Shown: positions 1-8,249, counted from the first letter of the stretch. The stretch is DNA of 64,000 nucleotides from Brevibacillus sp. DP1.3A (GCF_013284245.2 NZ_CP085876.1:3083001-3147000); one strand, 5' to 3'. The notes: generated by a model not told the origin, from the sequence alone. Program-made: numbers and translations.

Positions 1-621
1 CGTAAGCGCCCAGACGAGGAGAGCCAAACTCATGATGATCAGGATGGGAGCAGCCCAAGCCTCCATTTTTTTGATCGCTTCGGGACCGCGATAGGCGACC
101 CATACGTTTAACAGCCAAAAGCCAAAGAAGGATATCCAGAGATGTCCGGGAACATTTGCCCAGCCTGTCATCGACATCAAGAGTGTATCGATGGCAGCAC
201 CTCCGAACCAACAGTTGATGCCAAACCAGCCAGCACCAATCAAACCGCGTGCGACAGCGGGGATGTGCGCTCCTTTGGAGCCGAACCAGATGCGCGCAAA
301 AACTGGATACGGAATGCCAAATTTCGTCCCGGCATGAGAGTTGAGAAGAATGGGAATAAGGACAATACAGTTACCGAGAATGATCGTCAAAATGGCCTGC
401 CACCAGTTCATACCTAAGGAAATTAACCCTGCCGCCATTGCATACGTCGGCAAACAGATCGACATACCGATCCACAAGCTGGCGAAGTTGTAGGAAGTCC
501 AGCTGTGCTCTGCTGTCCTCGTCGGTCGAAGACCTTCATTATAAAGCGGACTGTTCTTGATTGACTCTTCGCCTTCTTTTGTCAGGGTAACAATTCCTTC
601 TGATACCGTTTGCGTCTTCAT
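1..621 (-). CDS. NCS1-family nucleobase/hydantoin cation symporter, 3' part missing
   Basis: The reverse strand holds an open frame of 207 codons that runs off the left edge. The ATG is preceded by AAAGGAGGG at good spacing. The protein begins MKTQTVSEGIVTLTKEG, then has the NCS1 hallmarks: a short N-terminal cytoplasmic part with LRPTRTAEHSW, a first membrane segment with ASLWIGMSICLPTY, a second segment ending in NSHAGTKFGIPYPV, and a third with GAGWFGINCWFGG. NCS1 proteins such as PucI, CodB and Mhp1 have 12 membrane helices and take up allantoin, cytosine or hydantoins with Na+ or H+. Only about the first 5 helices are present here, so the substrate cannot be read. It is divergent from the two-component system at 845. 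The family call is safe. Confidence 0.85.
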   Translation of the reverse strand, partial: MKTQTVSEGIVTLTKEGEESIKNSPLYNEGLRPTRTAEHSWTSYNFASLWIGMSICLPTYAMAAGLISLGMNWWQAILTIILGNCIVLIPILLNSHAGTKFGIPYPVFARIWFGSKGAHIPAVARGLIGAGWFGINCWFGGAAIDTLLMSMTGWANVPGHLWISFFGFWLLNVWVAYRGPEAIKKMEAWAAPILIIMSLALLVWALT

Positions 622-771
622 TTCTTTCCCTCCTTTGCTTTTCAAGATGTCTCGTATTCGGACAAGCGCCCTAGTTTGTCTTGAATACAAGTTGTAACAT
701 TATATTGGGCGAAAGAAGGCCTAATACCTGATTTTTCGTCGTAAAAAGACAGCCTGCAACGACCAGCTTCG

Positions 772-784
772 CCATTGACAATGG
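772..784. repeat. 13-bp palindrome in divergent intergenic region
   Basis: CCATTG-A-CAATGG is a perfect inverted repeat between the divergent permease and sensor-kinase genes. It lies about 60 bases before the GTG of the kinase. It could be an operator for either gene. No known regulator motif was recognised. Confidence 0.3.
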
Positions 785-844
785 GAATGATTCTACCTTT
801 TTACCTATTTGGGATGGTAAGATGAAGCAAGGGGGGAGCCAGCT

Positions 845-2455
845 GTGACGACAAGAAAAATCCAAATGTCTTTGCAAACCAGAATGATCTTATTGATTAC
901 TATCGTCATTATTCTGATTGTTTCGTCAGTTGGGGCGGTGTTTTCTTCCATTGTTGCGTCTTCGATTGAAGAGCAGGTGGGCAAAAAAGCATTGAGTGTG
1001 GCGAAAATTGTTGCCAGCGATCCTGAGCTGCGTAGTGCTTTTTCAAGCGATTACCCTCCTGCGCTCATTCAACCCATCGCTGAAAACGTGCGGATGCAAA
1101 CCGGAGCAGAGTTTGTGGTCGTGGGAAACCATGAGGGAATTCGGTATGCGCATCCGATTCCGGATCGGATTGGAAAGGAAATGGTGGGAGGAGATAACGA
1201 GCCCGGACTCTCGCAAGGCCAATCTTACATATCGAAGGCGGTCGGCAGCTTGGGACCATCATTGCGAGGGAAGGTACCGATCAAAAATGACAAAGGGGAC
1301 ATCATTGGAATCGTTTCCGTTGGGTTCCTGCTGGAAGATATCGAGGAGGCTATTGATCTCTACCAAGATCGCATACTGATCCTGACTCTTCTCGCCTTGT
1401 TGTGTGGTGTTGCTGGTGCCATTGCACTCAGTCGCTATTTAAAGCGCTTAATTTTGGGATTGGAGCCGGAAGAGATCGCATCCTTGTACGTAGAGAGAAA
1501 TGCTGTACTGGAGTCAGTCCGCGAAGGAATCGTGGCGATTGACCGTAATAAACGCATCACGATGATGAACAAGGCTGCTATTCGAATTTTGAACTTACCG
1601 GAAGAAGAGTTTCATCGCAAAGAAATAGTGGAAGTGCTACCAGACAGTCGTATGCCAGAAGTTCTGGAATCAGGCGAGCATCAATTAGATCGCGAGTCCA
1701 TCATGAGCGGAAAAGAAATCATTGTGAATCGACTTCCGATCAAGTTCGGAGGGAAGGTCGTAGGAGTAGTCAGCAGCTTTCGTCCCAAATCGGAAATTGA
1801 TCAGCTAGCTTCTGAGTTGTCCCAAGCGAGGCGCTATGCAGATGTACTTCGCGCCCAAACACATGAATTTCACAATTTGTTGTATACCATTTCTGGTTTG
1901 TTGCAGCTTGGCTCGATTCAAGAAGCAGTCGAGCTCATTACGAGTGAAACGTCCGCACAGCAAGAGATGATTTTGTTTTTGGCGAAGCAAATTCCCGATC
2001 CGTTAATAGGGGCTTTGCTGTTAGGCATGCACAACCGAGCCAAGGAGTTGAAAATTCAATTCGTCATCCATCACGACAGTCACTTGAAGGAGCTCCCACC
2101 GACGATCAACCGACAACAGATCGTGGTTTTATTGGGAACACTGATCCAAAATGCGATGGAAGCTGTCAATGAGCCAAACGTCGAGCACAAACGAGTGGAG
2201 TGTTATTTGTCTGACACGGGCGATGAGATCATGTTCGAAATCGAGGACTCGGGTCCGGGAGTTGTGGAAGAGTTGCGAGAAAAAATATTCGAGCACGGCT
2301 TCTCAACGAAAAAAGACGAAGATCGTGGAATTGGTCTGGCTAAGGCCCATGGAATCATTAACGAATTGGACGGCTATATTCTCGTTGGCAAAAGCGAGCT
2401 AGGAGGTGCACTTTTCACAGTATCCCTACGCAAAAGAATGGAGGTGGCGTCTTGA
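845..2455 (+). CDS. CitA/DctS-type sensor histidine kinase
   Basis: Membrane sensor of the CitA/DcuS class for di- or tricarboxylates, 536 aa, GTG start behind GGGGGGAG. It shows a first membrane helix (about residues 12-34), an extracytoplasmic PDC-type sensor region (about 37-168), a second helix (about 172-195), a cytoplasmic PAS (about 215-320), an H-box of the SpoOB/CitA type around His340 (RAQTHEFHNLL), then an HATPase domain with NAMEA and the G1/G2 boxes (DSGPG, GIGLA). Its stop overlaps the TTG of the response regulator by 4 bases, so the two are translationally coupled. The tctCBA transporter genes follow directly, so citrate or another tricarboxylate is the likely ligand; that is inference from context. 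Confidence 0.88.
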   Translation: MTTRKIQMSLQTRMILLITIVIILIVSSVGAVFSSIVASSIEEQVGKKALSVAKIVASDPELRSAFSSDYPPALIQPIAENVRMQTGAEFVVVGNHEGIRYAHPIPDRIGKEMVGGDNEPGLSQGQSYISKAVGSLGPSLRGKVPIKNDKGDIIGIVSVGFLLEDIEEAIDLYQDRILILTLLALLCGVAGAIALSRYLKRLILGLEPEEIASLYVERNAVLESVREGIVAIDRNKRITMMNKAAIRILNLPEEEFHRKEIVEVLPDSRMPEVLESGEHQLDRESIMSGKEIIVNRLPIKFGGKVVGVVSSFRPKSEIDQLASELSQARRYADVLRAQTHEFHNLLYTISGLLQLGSIQEAVELITSETSAQQEMILFLAKQIPDPLIGALLLGMHNRAKELKIQFVIHHDSHLKELPPTINRQQIVVLLGTLIQNAMEAVNEPNVEHKRVECYLSDTGDEIMFEIEDSGPGVVEELREKIFEHGFSTKKDEDRGIGLAKAHGIINELDGYILVGKSELGGALFTVSLRKRMEVAS

Positions 2456-3141
2456 GGAAGCTGGAGGTTCTCATCGTAGAGGACGATATGCGGATTATCG
2501 ATATCAACAAGCGATTTGTCAGCAAGATTGAAGGTTTTGAAGTAATTGCTACAGCAACGAATGGGGCGGATGCAAAAGAATTGCTGTCTTGTACGCGCCC
2601 ACAGCTCGTTTTGTTGGACGTATACCTGCCTGACATGCTGGGAACGGAGCTGGTCTGGTTTATTCGCCAACACTACCGCGAAGTAGACGTGATCATGATC
2701 ACCGCAGCCAAGGAAATGGAAATGGTACAGGAAGCGCTACGCGGGGGAGTATTCGATTACATCGTCAAGCCGCTGGTTTTCGAGCGTTTTCGTGAACGGT
2801 TGGAAAGCTATCGGGAGCATGTTATTCGGACGAGAGAAGCTGTCGAGGTGGACCAGGAGGTCATTGACCAAATGCTGGCCAGAAGGCTGGTCGCCCCGAA
2901 AAATCGAGATGTGCTCGTACCTAAAGGAATTGACCACTTAACTTTGGAAAAAGTGATCGAAGCGATCAGACAGACGGGAGATAAAGGGGTCTCGGCGGAG
3001 GAAATTGGCCGCGAGATTGGAACCAGTCGAACAACGGCAAGACGATATTTAGAATACTTGGTCCTGGAAAAAAAGGCACGTGCTGACTTGATTTATGGCA
3101 CAGTGGGCAGACCAGAAAGAAAATATCGCTATCTTCCATAA
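2452..3141 (+). CDS. CitB/DctR-type response regulator
   Basis: Cytoplasmic response regulator, 229 aa, partner of the overlapping upstream kinase. The receiver domain spans residues 1-120 with the acidic pair DD at 11-12, phosphoacceptor Asp56 in LLDVYLPD and Lys in DYIVKP. The C-terminal part (about 165-229) is a helix-turn-helix with GVSAEEIGREIGTSRTTARRYL, as in the CitT/DctR/MalR group. The TTG start is chosen because it overlaps the previous stop (TTGA) and the GGAGGTGG stretch sits just upstream. It most likely activates the tct operon about 150 bases downstream. Confidence 0.88.
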   Translation: MRKLEVLIVEDDMRIIDINKRFVSKIEGFEVIATATNGADAKELLSCTRPQLVLLDVYLPDMLGTELVWFIRQHYREVDVIMITAAKEMEMVQEALRGGVFDYIVKPLVFERFRERLESYREHVIRTREAVEVDQEVIDQMLARRLVAPKNRDVLVPKGIDHLTLEKVIEAIRQTGDKGVSAEEIGREIGTSRTTARRYLEYLVLEKKARADLIYGTVGRPERKYRYLP

Positions 3142-3244
3142 TGTTCCATGAACAATATGAACAAAAAGTGATTAATTATCAAAATAGACCTTATGCACGA
3201 AAACTATTCCCCTCGCTTCCACAGTGGTACATTATTTTCAAGCG

Positions 3245-3258
3245 TGACAGCGCTTACA
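3245..3258 (+). promoter_or_regulatory. cre-like catabolite repression site
   Basis: TGACAGCGCTTACA matches the CcpA consensus TGWAANCGNTNWCA at all but one position (C for A at position 4). It lies 30 bases before the tctC start, downstream of any likely promoter, where CcpA binding would act as a roadblock. This would put tricarboxylate uptake under glucose repression, as known for citM in Bacillus subtilis. Confidence 0.55.
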
Positions 3259-3288
3259 AATAAGCGGGTTAAGGGGGATATTTACTTG

Positions 3289-4347
3289 ATGAAAAGAAAA
3301 AAAGTGCTAATCACAGTGTCCACTTTTCTTACACTAGCATTGGCTGCTTGTGGTGGAGGTACTGGAAATACGGGAACAGCAAGTAAAGGAACACAACCAG
3401 CGCAAGCGGCGCAGCCTGCCGCAGAGGCATCCAAATACCCAGAAAAGCCGATCGTGTATGTAGCTCCATCCGGTGCAGGTGGGGGCTGGGATAAGACAGC
3501 TCGCTCGGTAGCAAAGGTGTTGGCAGAAAGCAAGCTGGTTACGGAAACCATCACGGTAGAAAACAAACCGGGTGGTGGGGGAACCGTGTTCTTGGCTGAG
3601 TATGTAAGCAAAGACAAAGCCAATCCTTATAAATTATTCGTGAGCTCTCCTCCTATCTTGATTAACAATAACAAAAAAGAGGGGAACAGCCCATTTGGGT
3701 ACAAAGATGTCACACCATTGGCGCAAATGACGAAAGATTTCGGCACCCTCGTTGTGAAAGCGGATTCACCCCATAAGGACATCAAGAGCGTGCTGGATGC
3801 GATCAAGGCTGATCCAAGCAAAATTACACTGGCAGGGGGCTCTGCTCCAGGATCGATGGATCATCTGATCGGTGTAATGCCAGCAGCCAAATATGGAATT
3901 GATCCGAAAAGCGTAAAATACGTCTCTTATGATGGCGGCGGAGAAGCAATGGCCGCTTTGTTGGGAGGCAATGCGGATATCATTGCAACGGATGCTTCCA
4001 GCGTGGGTGAATATCTGAAAGCAGGTAAAATCCGCGTACTGGGCGTTACTTCTGATGAACGTCTCGGGGGCGCCTTGAAAGATATCCCGACGTTAAAAGA
4101 GCAAGGCATTGATGCGACATTCACGATTTGGCGCGGTGTCTTCGGTCCGGCTGATATGCCAGCAGACGCAAAAGCTTACTGGGATGTAAAGCTGAAAGAA
4201 CTTTCCGCGCATGAGACATGGACAAAGGAATTGGCTGCAAACGGTTGGGAAAGCGAGTACAAGGACGCTGCTGCTTTCTCCGCATTCCTGGACGAACAAG
4301 ATAAGCAGGTCAAAGAACTGTTGACATCACTTGGTATGTCGAAGTAG
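3289..4347 (+). CDS. tctC: Tripartite tricarboxylate transporter substrate-binding lipoprotein (TctC family)
   Basis: Extracytoplasmic solute-binding protein of a TTT transporter, 352 aa from the ATG at 3289. That start gives a typical lipoprotein signal: MKRKKVLI, a hydrophobic stretch, and lipobox LALAAC with Cys lipidation followed by GGG. A TTG one codon upstream (3286) is closer to the GGGGGA ribosome site and could be the true start. The mature domain begins YPEKPIVYVAPSGAGGGWDKTARSV, the TctC/Bug family opening, and carries the AGGSAPGSMDH region. It is the first gene of tctC-tctB-tctA, and a terminator-like hairpin follows it. The substrate is probably citrate or a related acid. Confidence 0.9.
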   Translation: MKRKKVLITVSTFLTLALAACGGGTGNTGTASKGTQPAQAAQPAAEASKYPEKPIVYVAPSGAGGGWDKTARSVAKVLAESKLVTETITVENKPGGGGTVFLAEYVSKDKANPYKLFVSSPPILINNNKKEGNSPFGYKDVTPLAQMTKDFGTLVVKADSPHKDIKSVLDAIKADPSKITLAGGSAPGSMDHLIGVMPAAKYGIDPKSVKYVSYDGGGEAMAALLGGNADIIATDASSVGEYLKAGKIRVLGVTSDERLGGALKDIPTLKEQGIDATFTIWRGVFGPADMPADAKAYWDVKLKELSAHETWTKELAANGWESEYKDAAAFSAFLDEQDKQVKELLTSLGMSK

Positions 4348-4350
4348 GGA

Positions 4351-4374
4351 GAGGAGGGCATCCCCTCCTTTTTC
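4351..4374 (+). terminator. Attenuating terminator between tctC and tctB
   Basis: AGGAGGG (4352-4358), loop CATC, CCCTCCT (4363-4369), then a run of T. It follows the tctC stop directly and comes before the tctB ribosome site. Such hairpins commonly set a higher level for the binding protein than for the membrane subunits. Confidence 0.7.
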
Positions 4375-4393
4375 CACACCTAAGGAGGTATAC

Positions 4394-4861
4394 ATGAACC
4401 TGATGTTTGATCGTATCGGCAGCCTGTTTTTTGCGCTAGTAGGTGCACTCTTCATCGCTGAAAGTCAAAATATTTCGTCTAGTGCTTACGGAAGTCAAGT
4501 CGGGCCGAATATGTTTCCATTTGGGCTTGGCATCATCCTGATCTTGTTGAGCTTGCGACTGTTGTGGGAAACCTACAAGAAAGGCGTGGCTGCTTCCTCA
4601 GCCGCGTCACAGAGTCCACATCGATACAAGCGATTTTTATTCATTTTGGCAGCGACGGTCTTATATGTTTTGTTGTTGGAGAAACTCGGTTATGTTATCT
4701 CGAGCTTCGCTTTCCTTCTGTACGCCTTCACCATGATGGGAAGTAAAAGCGTACTTAAATCGGGAATCGTTTCCTTACTGTTTTCAGTAGGAGTGTATGT
4801 CATCTATGTGCATTTGCTAAAAGGTACGCTTCCAGGACTACCTGCCTGGCTAGGCGTCTAG
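4394..4861 (+). CDS. tctB: Tripartite tricarboxylate transporter small membrane subunit (TctB family)
   Basis: 155 aa from the ATG at 4394, preceded by AAGGAGG at 4382-4388. The protein has four hydrophobic segments (about residues 7-25, 38-55, 75-95 and 115-145). It shows the TctB pattern of a first helix with FALVGALFIAES and the motif GPNMFPFGLG. TctB is the small four-helix partner of TctA in TTT secondary transporters. It sits between tctC and tctA, 18 bases before tctA. Confidence 0.85.
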   Translation: MNLMFDRIGSLFFALVGALFIAESQNISSSAYGSQVGPNMFPFGLGIILILLSLRLLWETYKKGVAASSAASQSPHRYKRFLFILAATVLYVLLLEKLGYVISSFAFLLYAFTMMGSKSVLKSGIVSLLFSVGVYVIYVHLLKGTLPGLPAWLGV

Positions 4862-4878
4862 GGAGGGGATAGATTAGC

Positions 4879-6405
4879 ATGAGTGCATTGCAATTTTTGG
4901 CGGATGGTTTTCTCGTTGCCTTACAGTGGCATAATCTTGTCTTTGCCTTTATTGGCGTCCTGATCGGTACTGCGGTAGGGGTCCTTCCCGGCATTGGTCC
5001 AATGAGCGGAGTCGCGTTATTGATGCCTGTTACGGCTTCCTTGACCTCTGGCTTACCTCCTGAAAGTGCGGCGGCTAGCGCACTGATTTTGTTGGCAGGC
5101 GTTTACTATGGCGCTATGTACGGTGGTTCCACAACATCCATTTTGTTAAATACGCCGGGTGAATCCTCCTCTGTCGTTACGACATTGGACGGCTATCAGA
5201 TGGCCAAACAGGGACGTGCTGGCGCGGCGTTGTCGATTGCAGCGATCGGTTCTTTTGTCGCGGGGCTCGTGGCGTTGATTGCTCTTGTGTTTTTGGCTGA
5301 GCCATTATCCGATCTCGCTTTGAAATTCGGCCCTGCTGAATATTTCTCCCTCATGCTTCTCGGCTTGTGTGCGGTTAGCGGACTAGGGGGGAAGTCGATG
5401 ACCAAAGCCCTCATTATGACAGTCATGGGACTCTTGCTTGCGACAATTGGGATGGATACCGTTTCGGGTGTGGCGCGGTTTACCTACGATATTCCCGATT
5501 TGTACCAAGGCTTGGAGTTCCTCACGATAGCAGTTGGTTTGTTTGCCCTTGGAGAAGTGTTCAAGACGATCATCGAGGACGATGAATCCACAAAGGAAAT
5601 TATTAAAGTGGGGCGGGTACTTCCTTCTAAGCAAGACTTAAAAGAAAGTGCCGGACCGATTACACGCGGCTCCTTGCTCGGTTTTTTCATTGGGGTTTTG
5701 CCAGGCGCTGGTGCGACTCTCGCATCCTTCTTCTCGTATATTTTTGAGAAAAAGCTGAGCAAAGATCCTAGCCGCTTTGGAAAAGGAGCGATTGCAGGTG
5801 TAGCAGCACCAGAGTCTGCAAACAATGCTGCTTCTGGCGGTGCGATGATTCCACTACTGACGTTGGGGATTCCAGGGTCCGGTACCACTGCGATTTTGAT
5901 GGGTGCATTATTGATGTATAACGTACAACCGGGACCACTATTGTTCACTGATCACCCGCAGATTGCCTGGGGCTTGATTGCGAGTATGTTTATCGGAAAT
6001 GTCATGCTGCTGATTTTGAACATGCCGTTGGTGAAAGTGTTTGCCAAAATCATCGAAACACCGTCCCATTTCCTGATTCCGCTCATTATCGCGATATCTG
6101 TTTTCGGTGTGTACGCTGTGCAAATCAGTACGTTTGACTTGATTTTGCTTGTGATTTGTGGGGTAGCTGGCTATTACCTGACGAAAAACGATTTTCCACT
6201 GGCACCGCTCGTCCTCGGCCTTGTTTTGGGACCGATGATTGAAAACAACATGAGAAGAGCGTTGACCACCTCGAATGGCGACTTCTCGATCTTCTTCACA
6301 AAGCCGCTTTCCGCTGCTTTTCTGGTTTGTGCGCTTCTGTGGTTGCTGATCCCTATCTTCTTAAAGCGCAGAGGGAAGCAAGTCATTATCAGTGAAGAAG
6401 CGTAA
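4879..6405 (+). CDS. tctA: Tripartite tricarboxylate transporter large membrane subunit (TctA family)
   Basis: 508 aa, usual TctA length, ATG at 4879 after GGGAGGGGA. TctA signatures are clear: GVLPGIGPMSGVALLMP near residue 36, YGAMYGGSTTSILLNTPGE near 76-94, and the second-half repeat GVLPGAGATLASFFSY plus TLGIPGSGTTAILMGAL. About 12 membrane segments are visible. It forms the ion-coupled permease with TctB and receives substrate from TctC. It ends the tct operon; no clear terminator follows. Confidence 0.92.
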   Translation: MSALQFLADGFLVALQWHNLVFAFIGVLIGTAVGVLPGIGPMSGVALLMPVTASLTSGLPPESAAASALILLAGVYYGAMYGGSTTSILLNTPGESSSVVTTLDGYQMAKQGRAGAALSIAAIGSFVAGLVALIALVFLAEPLSDLALKFGPAEYFSLMLLGLCAVSGLGGKSMTKALIMTVMGLLLATIGMDTVSGVARFTYDIPDLYQGLEFLTIAVGLFALGEVFKTIIEDDESTKEIIKVGRVLPSKQDLKESAGPITRGSLLGFFIGVLPGAGATLASFFSYIFEKKLSKDPSRFGKGAIAGVAAPESANNAASGGAMIPLLTLGIPGSGTTAILMGALLMYNVQPGPLLFTDHPQIAWGLIASMFIGNVMLLILNMPLVKVFAKIIETPSHFLIPLIIAISVFGVYAVQISTFDLILLVICGVAGYYLTKNDFPLAPLVLGLVLGPMIENNMRRALTTSNGDFSIFFTKPLSAAFLVCALLWLLIPIFLKRRGKQVIISEEA

Positions 6406-6421
6406 CACCCTATTATTTGTC

Positions 6422-6450
6422 TTGACAGTGTCCTCGCGAGCCCGTATCAT
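6422..6450 (+). promoter_or_regulatory. Sigma-A promoter for the GNAT gene
   Basis: TTGACA (6422-6427), 17-base spacer, TATCAT (6445-6450). This is a near-consensus vegetative promoter placed between tctA and the acetyltransferase gene. The transcript would start about 6457, just before the inverted repeat at 6469. Confidence 0.7.
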
Positions 6451-6468
6451 TGGAAAAATTTCGGGAAA

Positions 6469-6498
6469 CTGTTCTGCTTAATGGATGAAGCAGAACAG
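6469..6498 (+). promoter_or_regulatory. Perfect 11-bp inverted repeat in the 5' leader
   Basis: CTGTTCTGCTT, 8-base loop, AAGCAGAACAG. It lies between the promoter at 6422 and the ribosome site GAGGAG at 6501, and has no T-run. It may be an operator or an mRNA hairpin next to the ribosome site. Confidence 0.6.
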
Positions 6499-6514
6499 TA
6501 GAGGAGAGACAGAC

Positions 6515-7105
6515 ATGTTAATCATTGAACCTGTAATCTTGGAAGGCAAGCTGGTCCGATTGGAGCCGCTCAGAATGGCCCATGTGGACGGAATCTGGGA
6601 AGCAGGCGCATACGAAGAGATTTGGCCGCATATGTCCGTTACCATTCGAACGAGAGAAGATGCTCAGGCTTTTATCCTGCAGGCTTTGAAAAATGAACAA
6701 GCCCAAACAGAATTGCCATTCGTCATCATTCGCCTAGCAGATGAGCAGATCATTGGGAGCACGAGATTTTTAGGGATAGCGAAAAAGGATCGCGGATTGG
6801 AAATCGGTTTTACATGGCTGACCCCATCCGCCTGGAAAACAGGCGTCAATACAGAATGTAAATGGCTTCTTCTGCGCCACTGCTTCGAACAACTGGGTTG
6901 TATACGTGTACAGCTCAAGACAGATTCGCGCAATTTGAATTCGCAACGTGCCATTGCCCGAATCGGTGGCATTCGAGAAGGTGTCCTGCGCAATCATATG
7001 GTGATGTCAGATGGATACATTCGCGACTCGGTATACTTCAGCATACTCGACCGTGAATGGCCAGAAGCCAAGCAAAAGCTGCAATTGTTGCTGTTTGGTG
7101 AATAA
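6515..7105 (+). CDS. GNAT N-acetyltransferase, RimJ/RimL-like
   Basis: 196 aa from the ATG at 6515. This start is preferred to the in-frame ATG at 6485 because GAGGAGAG lies 8 bases upstream and the earlier ATG lies inside the inverted repeat. It has the RimL-type opening LEGKLVRLEPL, the strand-4/acetyl-CoA region ending in NTECKWLLLRHCFEQLG, and the C-terminal NLNSQRAIARIGGIREGVLRNH typical of ribosomal-protein-alanine acetyltransferase relatives. It acetylates an amino group with acetyl-CoA; the substrate is unknown. It appears monocistronic. Confidence 0.85.
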   Translation: MLIIEPVILEGKLVRLEPLRMAHVDGIWEAGAYEEIWPHMSVTIRTREDAQAFILQALKNEQAQTELPFVIIRLADEQIIGSTRFLGIAKKDRGLEIGFTWLTPSAWKTGVNTECKWLLLRHCFEQLGCIRVQLKTDSRNLNSQRAIARIGGIREGVLRNHMVMSDGYIRDSVYFSILDREWPEAKQKLQLLLFGE

Positions 7106-7118
7106 AGGCTTGGATTGA

Positions 7119-7147
7119 TTGAAGGGCGTTCAGAGCAGTTGTACAAT
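7119..7147 (+). promoter_or_regulatory. Sigma-A promoter for the DUF3054-like gene
   Basis: TTGAAG (7119-7124), 17-base spacer, TACAAT (7142-7147). It lies about 50 bases before the start codon at 7200. Confidence 0.6.
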
Positions 7148-7199
7148 AGGGGTGAACCAAGAGGGTTTACTCTGACAAGACCCGGAAAAGAGGGTATAC

Positions 7200-7616
7200 A
7201 TGAGACTGCGTTTGTCGACACCGGGCTATTTATTGTTGCTCGGGGATCTGATCGCCTTTGTGCTTTTTGTTTATTACGGAAAAATCATTCATAACTACCC
7301 TGTCACGGTCATGGGGATTATCGAAACATTAGCCCCTTTCCTGGTGGGATGGATCATCGCGATTCTGCTTTTCAAGAGCTACGGACAGCGAACGTATGAA
7401 TCTGCGGGCCGACAATTATTATCGTCACTGATTACTTGGACAGTAGCTGCACCAATGGGCTTACTGATCCGCTCCTGGTGGACAGGTGTACCGATTACGC
7501 TTATTTTTGCAGGTGTGACTTATTTCATTACGTTGGCGTTTTTGCTCGGGTGGCGTGTACCGTTCGCCTTTGGCTACGCGATCTATAAACGCAATAGACG
7601 ACTGGCAACCAGCTAA
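7200..7616 (+). CDS. DUF3054-like four-helix membrane protein
   Basis: 138 aa, ATG at 7200 after AGAGGG. Four hydrophobic segments are visible (about residues 8-27, 40-60, 78-96 and 102-122). The first carries LLLLGDLIAFVLFVYYGKIIH, which is how DUF3054 proteins start. That family is common in Actinobacteria and Bacillota, and I know of no assigned function. It stands alone with its own promoter. Confidence 0.65.
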   Translation: MRLRLSTPGYLLLLGDLIAFVLFVYYGKIIHNYPVTVMGIIETLAPFLVGWIIAILLFKSYGQRTYESAGRQLLSSLITWTVAAPMGLLIRSWWTGVPITLIFAGVTYFITLAFLLGWRVPFAFGYAIYKRNRRLATS

Positions 7617-7671
7617 TAAAGTTACCCGAATTGGTTACGCTATCCTATGAACGACTTAGGAGGTGAATCAA

Positions 7672-7803
7672 TTGGGAAAGAACAACAACAGTAAGGACCT
7701 CGGAAAAAACCGTGGCAAAACGCTGGATGAAAAAGATCGCAACACAAATTTGCGACAATCGAACCATAATGATCGAAATGAAGGAACTGCAAAAGACCGC
7801 TGA
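7672..7803 (+). CDS. Small hydrophilic protein, 43 aa
   Basis: A TTG start 6 bases after the strong site TTAGGAGGTGAA opens 43 codons: MGKNNNSKDLGKNRG through TAKDR. The protein is almost entirely charged or Asn/Gln-like, with no hydrophobic core, resembling the small hydrophilic spore-associated proteins of Bacillaceae in composition only. Its stop codon lies inside the terminator hairpin at 7796. I do not recognise the family. A real gene is likely because of the ribosome site and the terminator. Confidence 0.6.
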   Translation: MGKNNNSKDLGKNRGKTLDEKDRNTNLRQSNHNDRNEGTAKDR

Positions 7804-7821
7804 GCAATCAGCGGTTTTCTT
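7796..7821 (+). terminator. Intrinsic terminator overlapping a stop codon
   Basis: ACCGCTGA, loop GCAA, TCAGCGGT, then TTTCTT. The TGA of the 43-aa gene is part of the left arm. Confidence 0.75.
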
Positions 7822-7823
7822 CA

Positions 7824-7850
7824 TTGATACAGGTCATGATGTGATATAAT
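7824..7850 (+). promoter_or_regulatory. Extended -10 promoter for the tenI-thiE operon
   Basis: TGATATAAT (extended -10, hexamer 7845-7850) with a TTGATA at 7824-7829, spacer 15. The extended TGN element compensates for the short spacer. No THI-box (TPP riboswitch) is visible between this and the first gene. Confidence 0.5.
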
Positions 7851-7886
7851 AGATTTTGTTTTTTTCTAGCGAGTGGAGGGAAACGT

Positions 7887-8249
7887 ATGACGGAACCGAT
7901 GCAGAATGTACAGCCGGTGACCTTGTCGTCACAGGCGTTTTTACTTTTGTGCAGACTATATGATGGCTGCTATGACGAATTGAAGCAAAATGAGCAGGTT
8001 CGCGAACTTGTGGAGTCCATCGGTGATATTTTGTTGGCGGGCGTGGAGACGTTGGAGAAACAGGAAACCAAGCCGAAAAACATTACCTTTCCACTTACCG
8101 TGCAACAAGCATTTTTCTTGCGACGGCTCGTGATTGAACTTTTGGCTCAATCGCCGACGGACAAAGAAGACCGAACGACACAATGGCTGCAGGAATGTGT
8201 GACAGCACTCACTGGAGGCGGTGTCCAACCTGATGTCAAGCATTCGTGA
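7887..8249 (+). CDS. Hypothetical protein, 120 aa, upstream of tenI
   Basis: ATG at 7887 follows GTGGAGGG. The protein is helical and soluble with no recognisable motif; it has LCRLYDGCYDELKQNEQVREL near the start and an FPLTVQQAFFLRRLVIEL stretch in the middle. Its last 29 bases overlap the start of tenI, so it is likely cotranscribed and coupled with the thiamin genes. I do not recognise a family, and its context is the only hint to function. Confidence 0.65.
   Translation: MTEPMQNVQPVTLSSQAFLLLCRLYDGCYDELKQNEQVRELVESIGDILLAGVETLEKQETKPKNITFPLTVQQAFFLRRLVIELLAQSPTDKEDRTTQWLQECVTALTGGGVQPDVKHS

Noticed and set aside
3224..3239. Sigma-54-like element TGGTAC...TTTCA before tctC
   Set aside because: The -12 GC is TC, and the neighbouring regulator has no AAA+ sigma-54 activator domain.
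3193..3288. N-terminal extension of TctC
   Set aside because: It has no ribosome site, covers the cre-like site, and would bury the lipoprotein signal.
7804..7886. TPP riboswitch before the thiamin genes
   Set aside because: The conserved CUGAGA and ACCUGA blocks are missing, and the space of about 35 bases after the promoter is too short.
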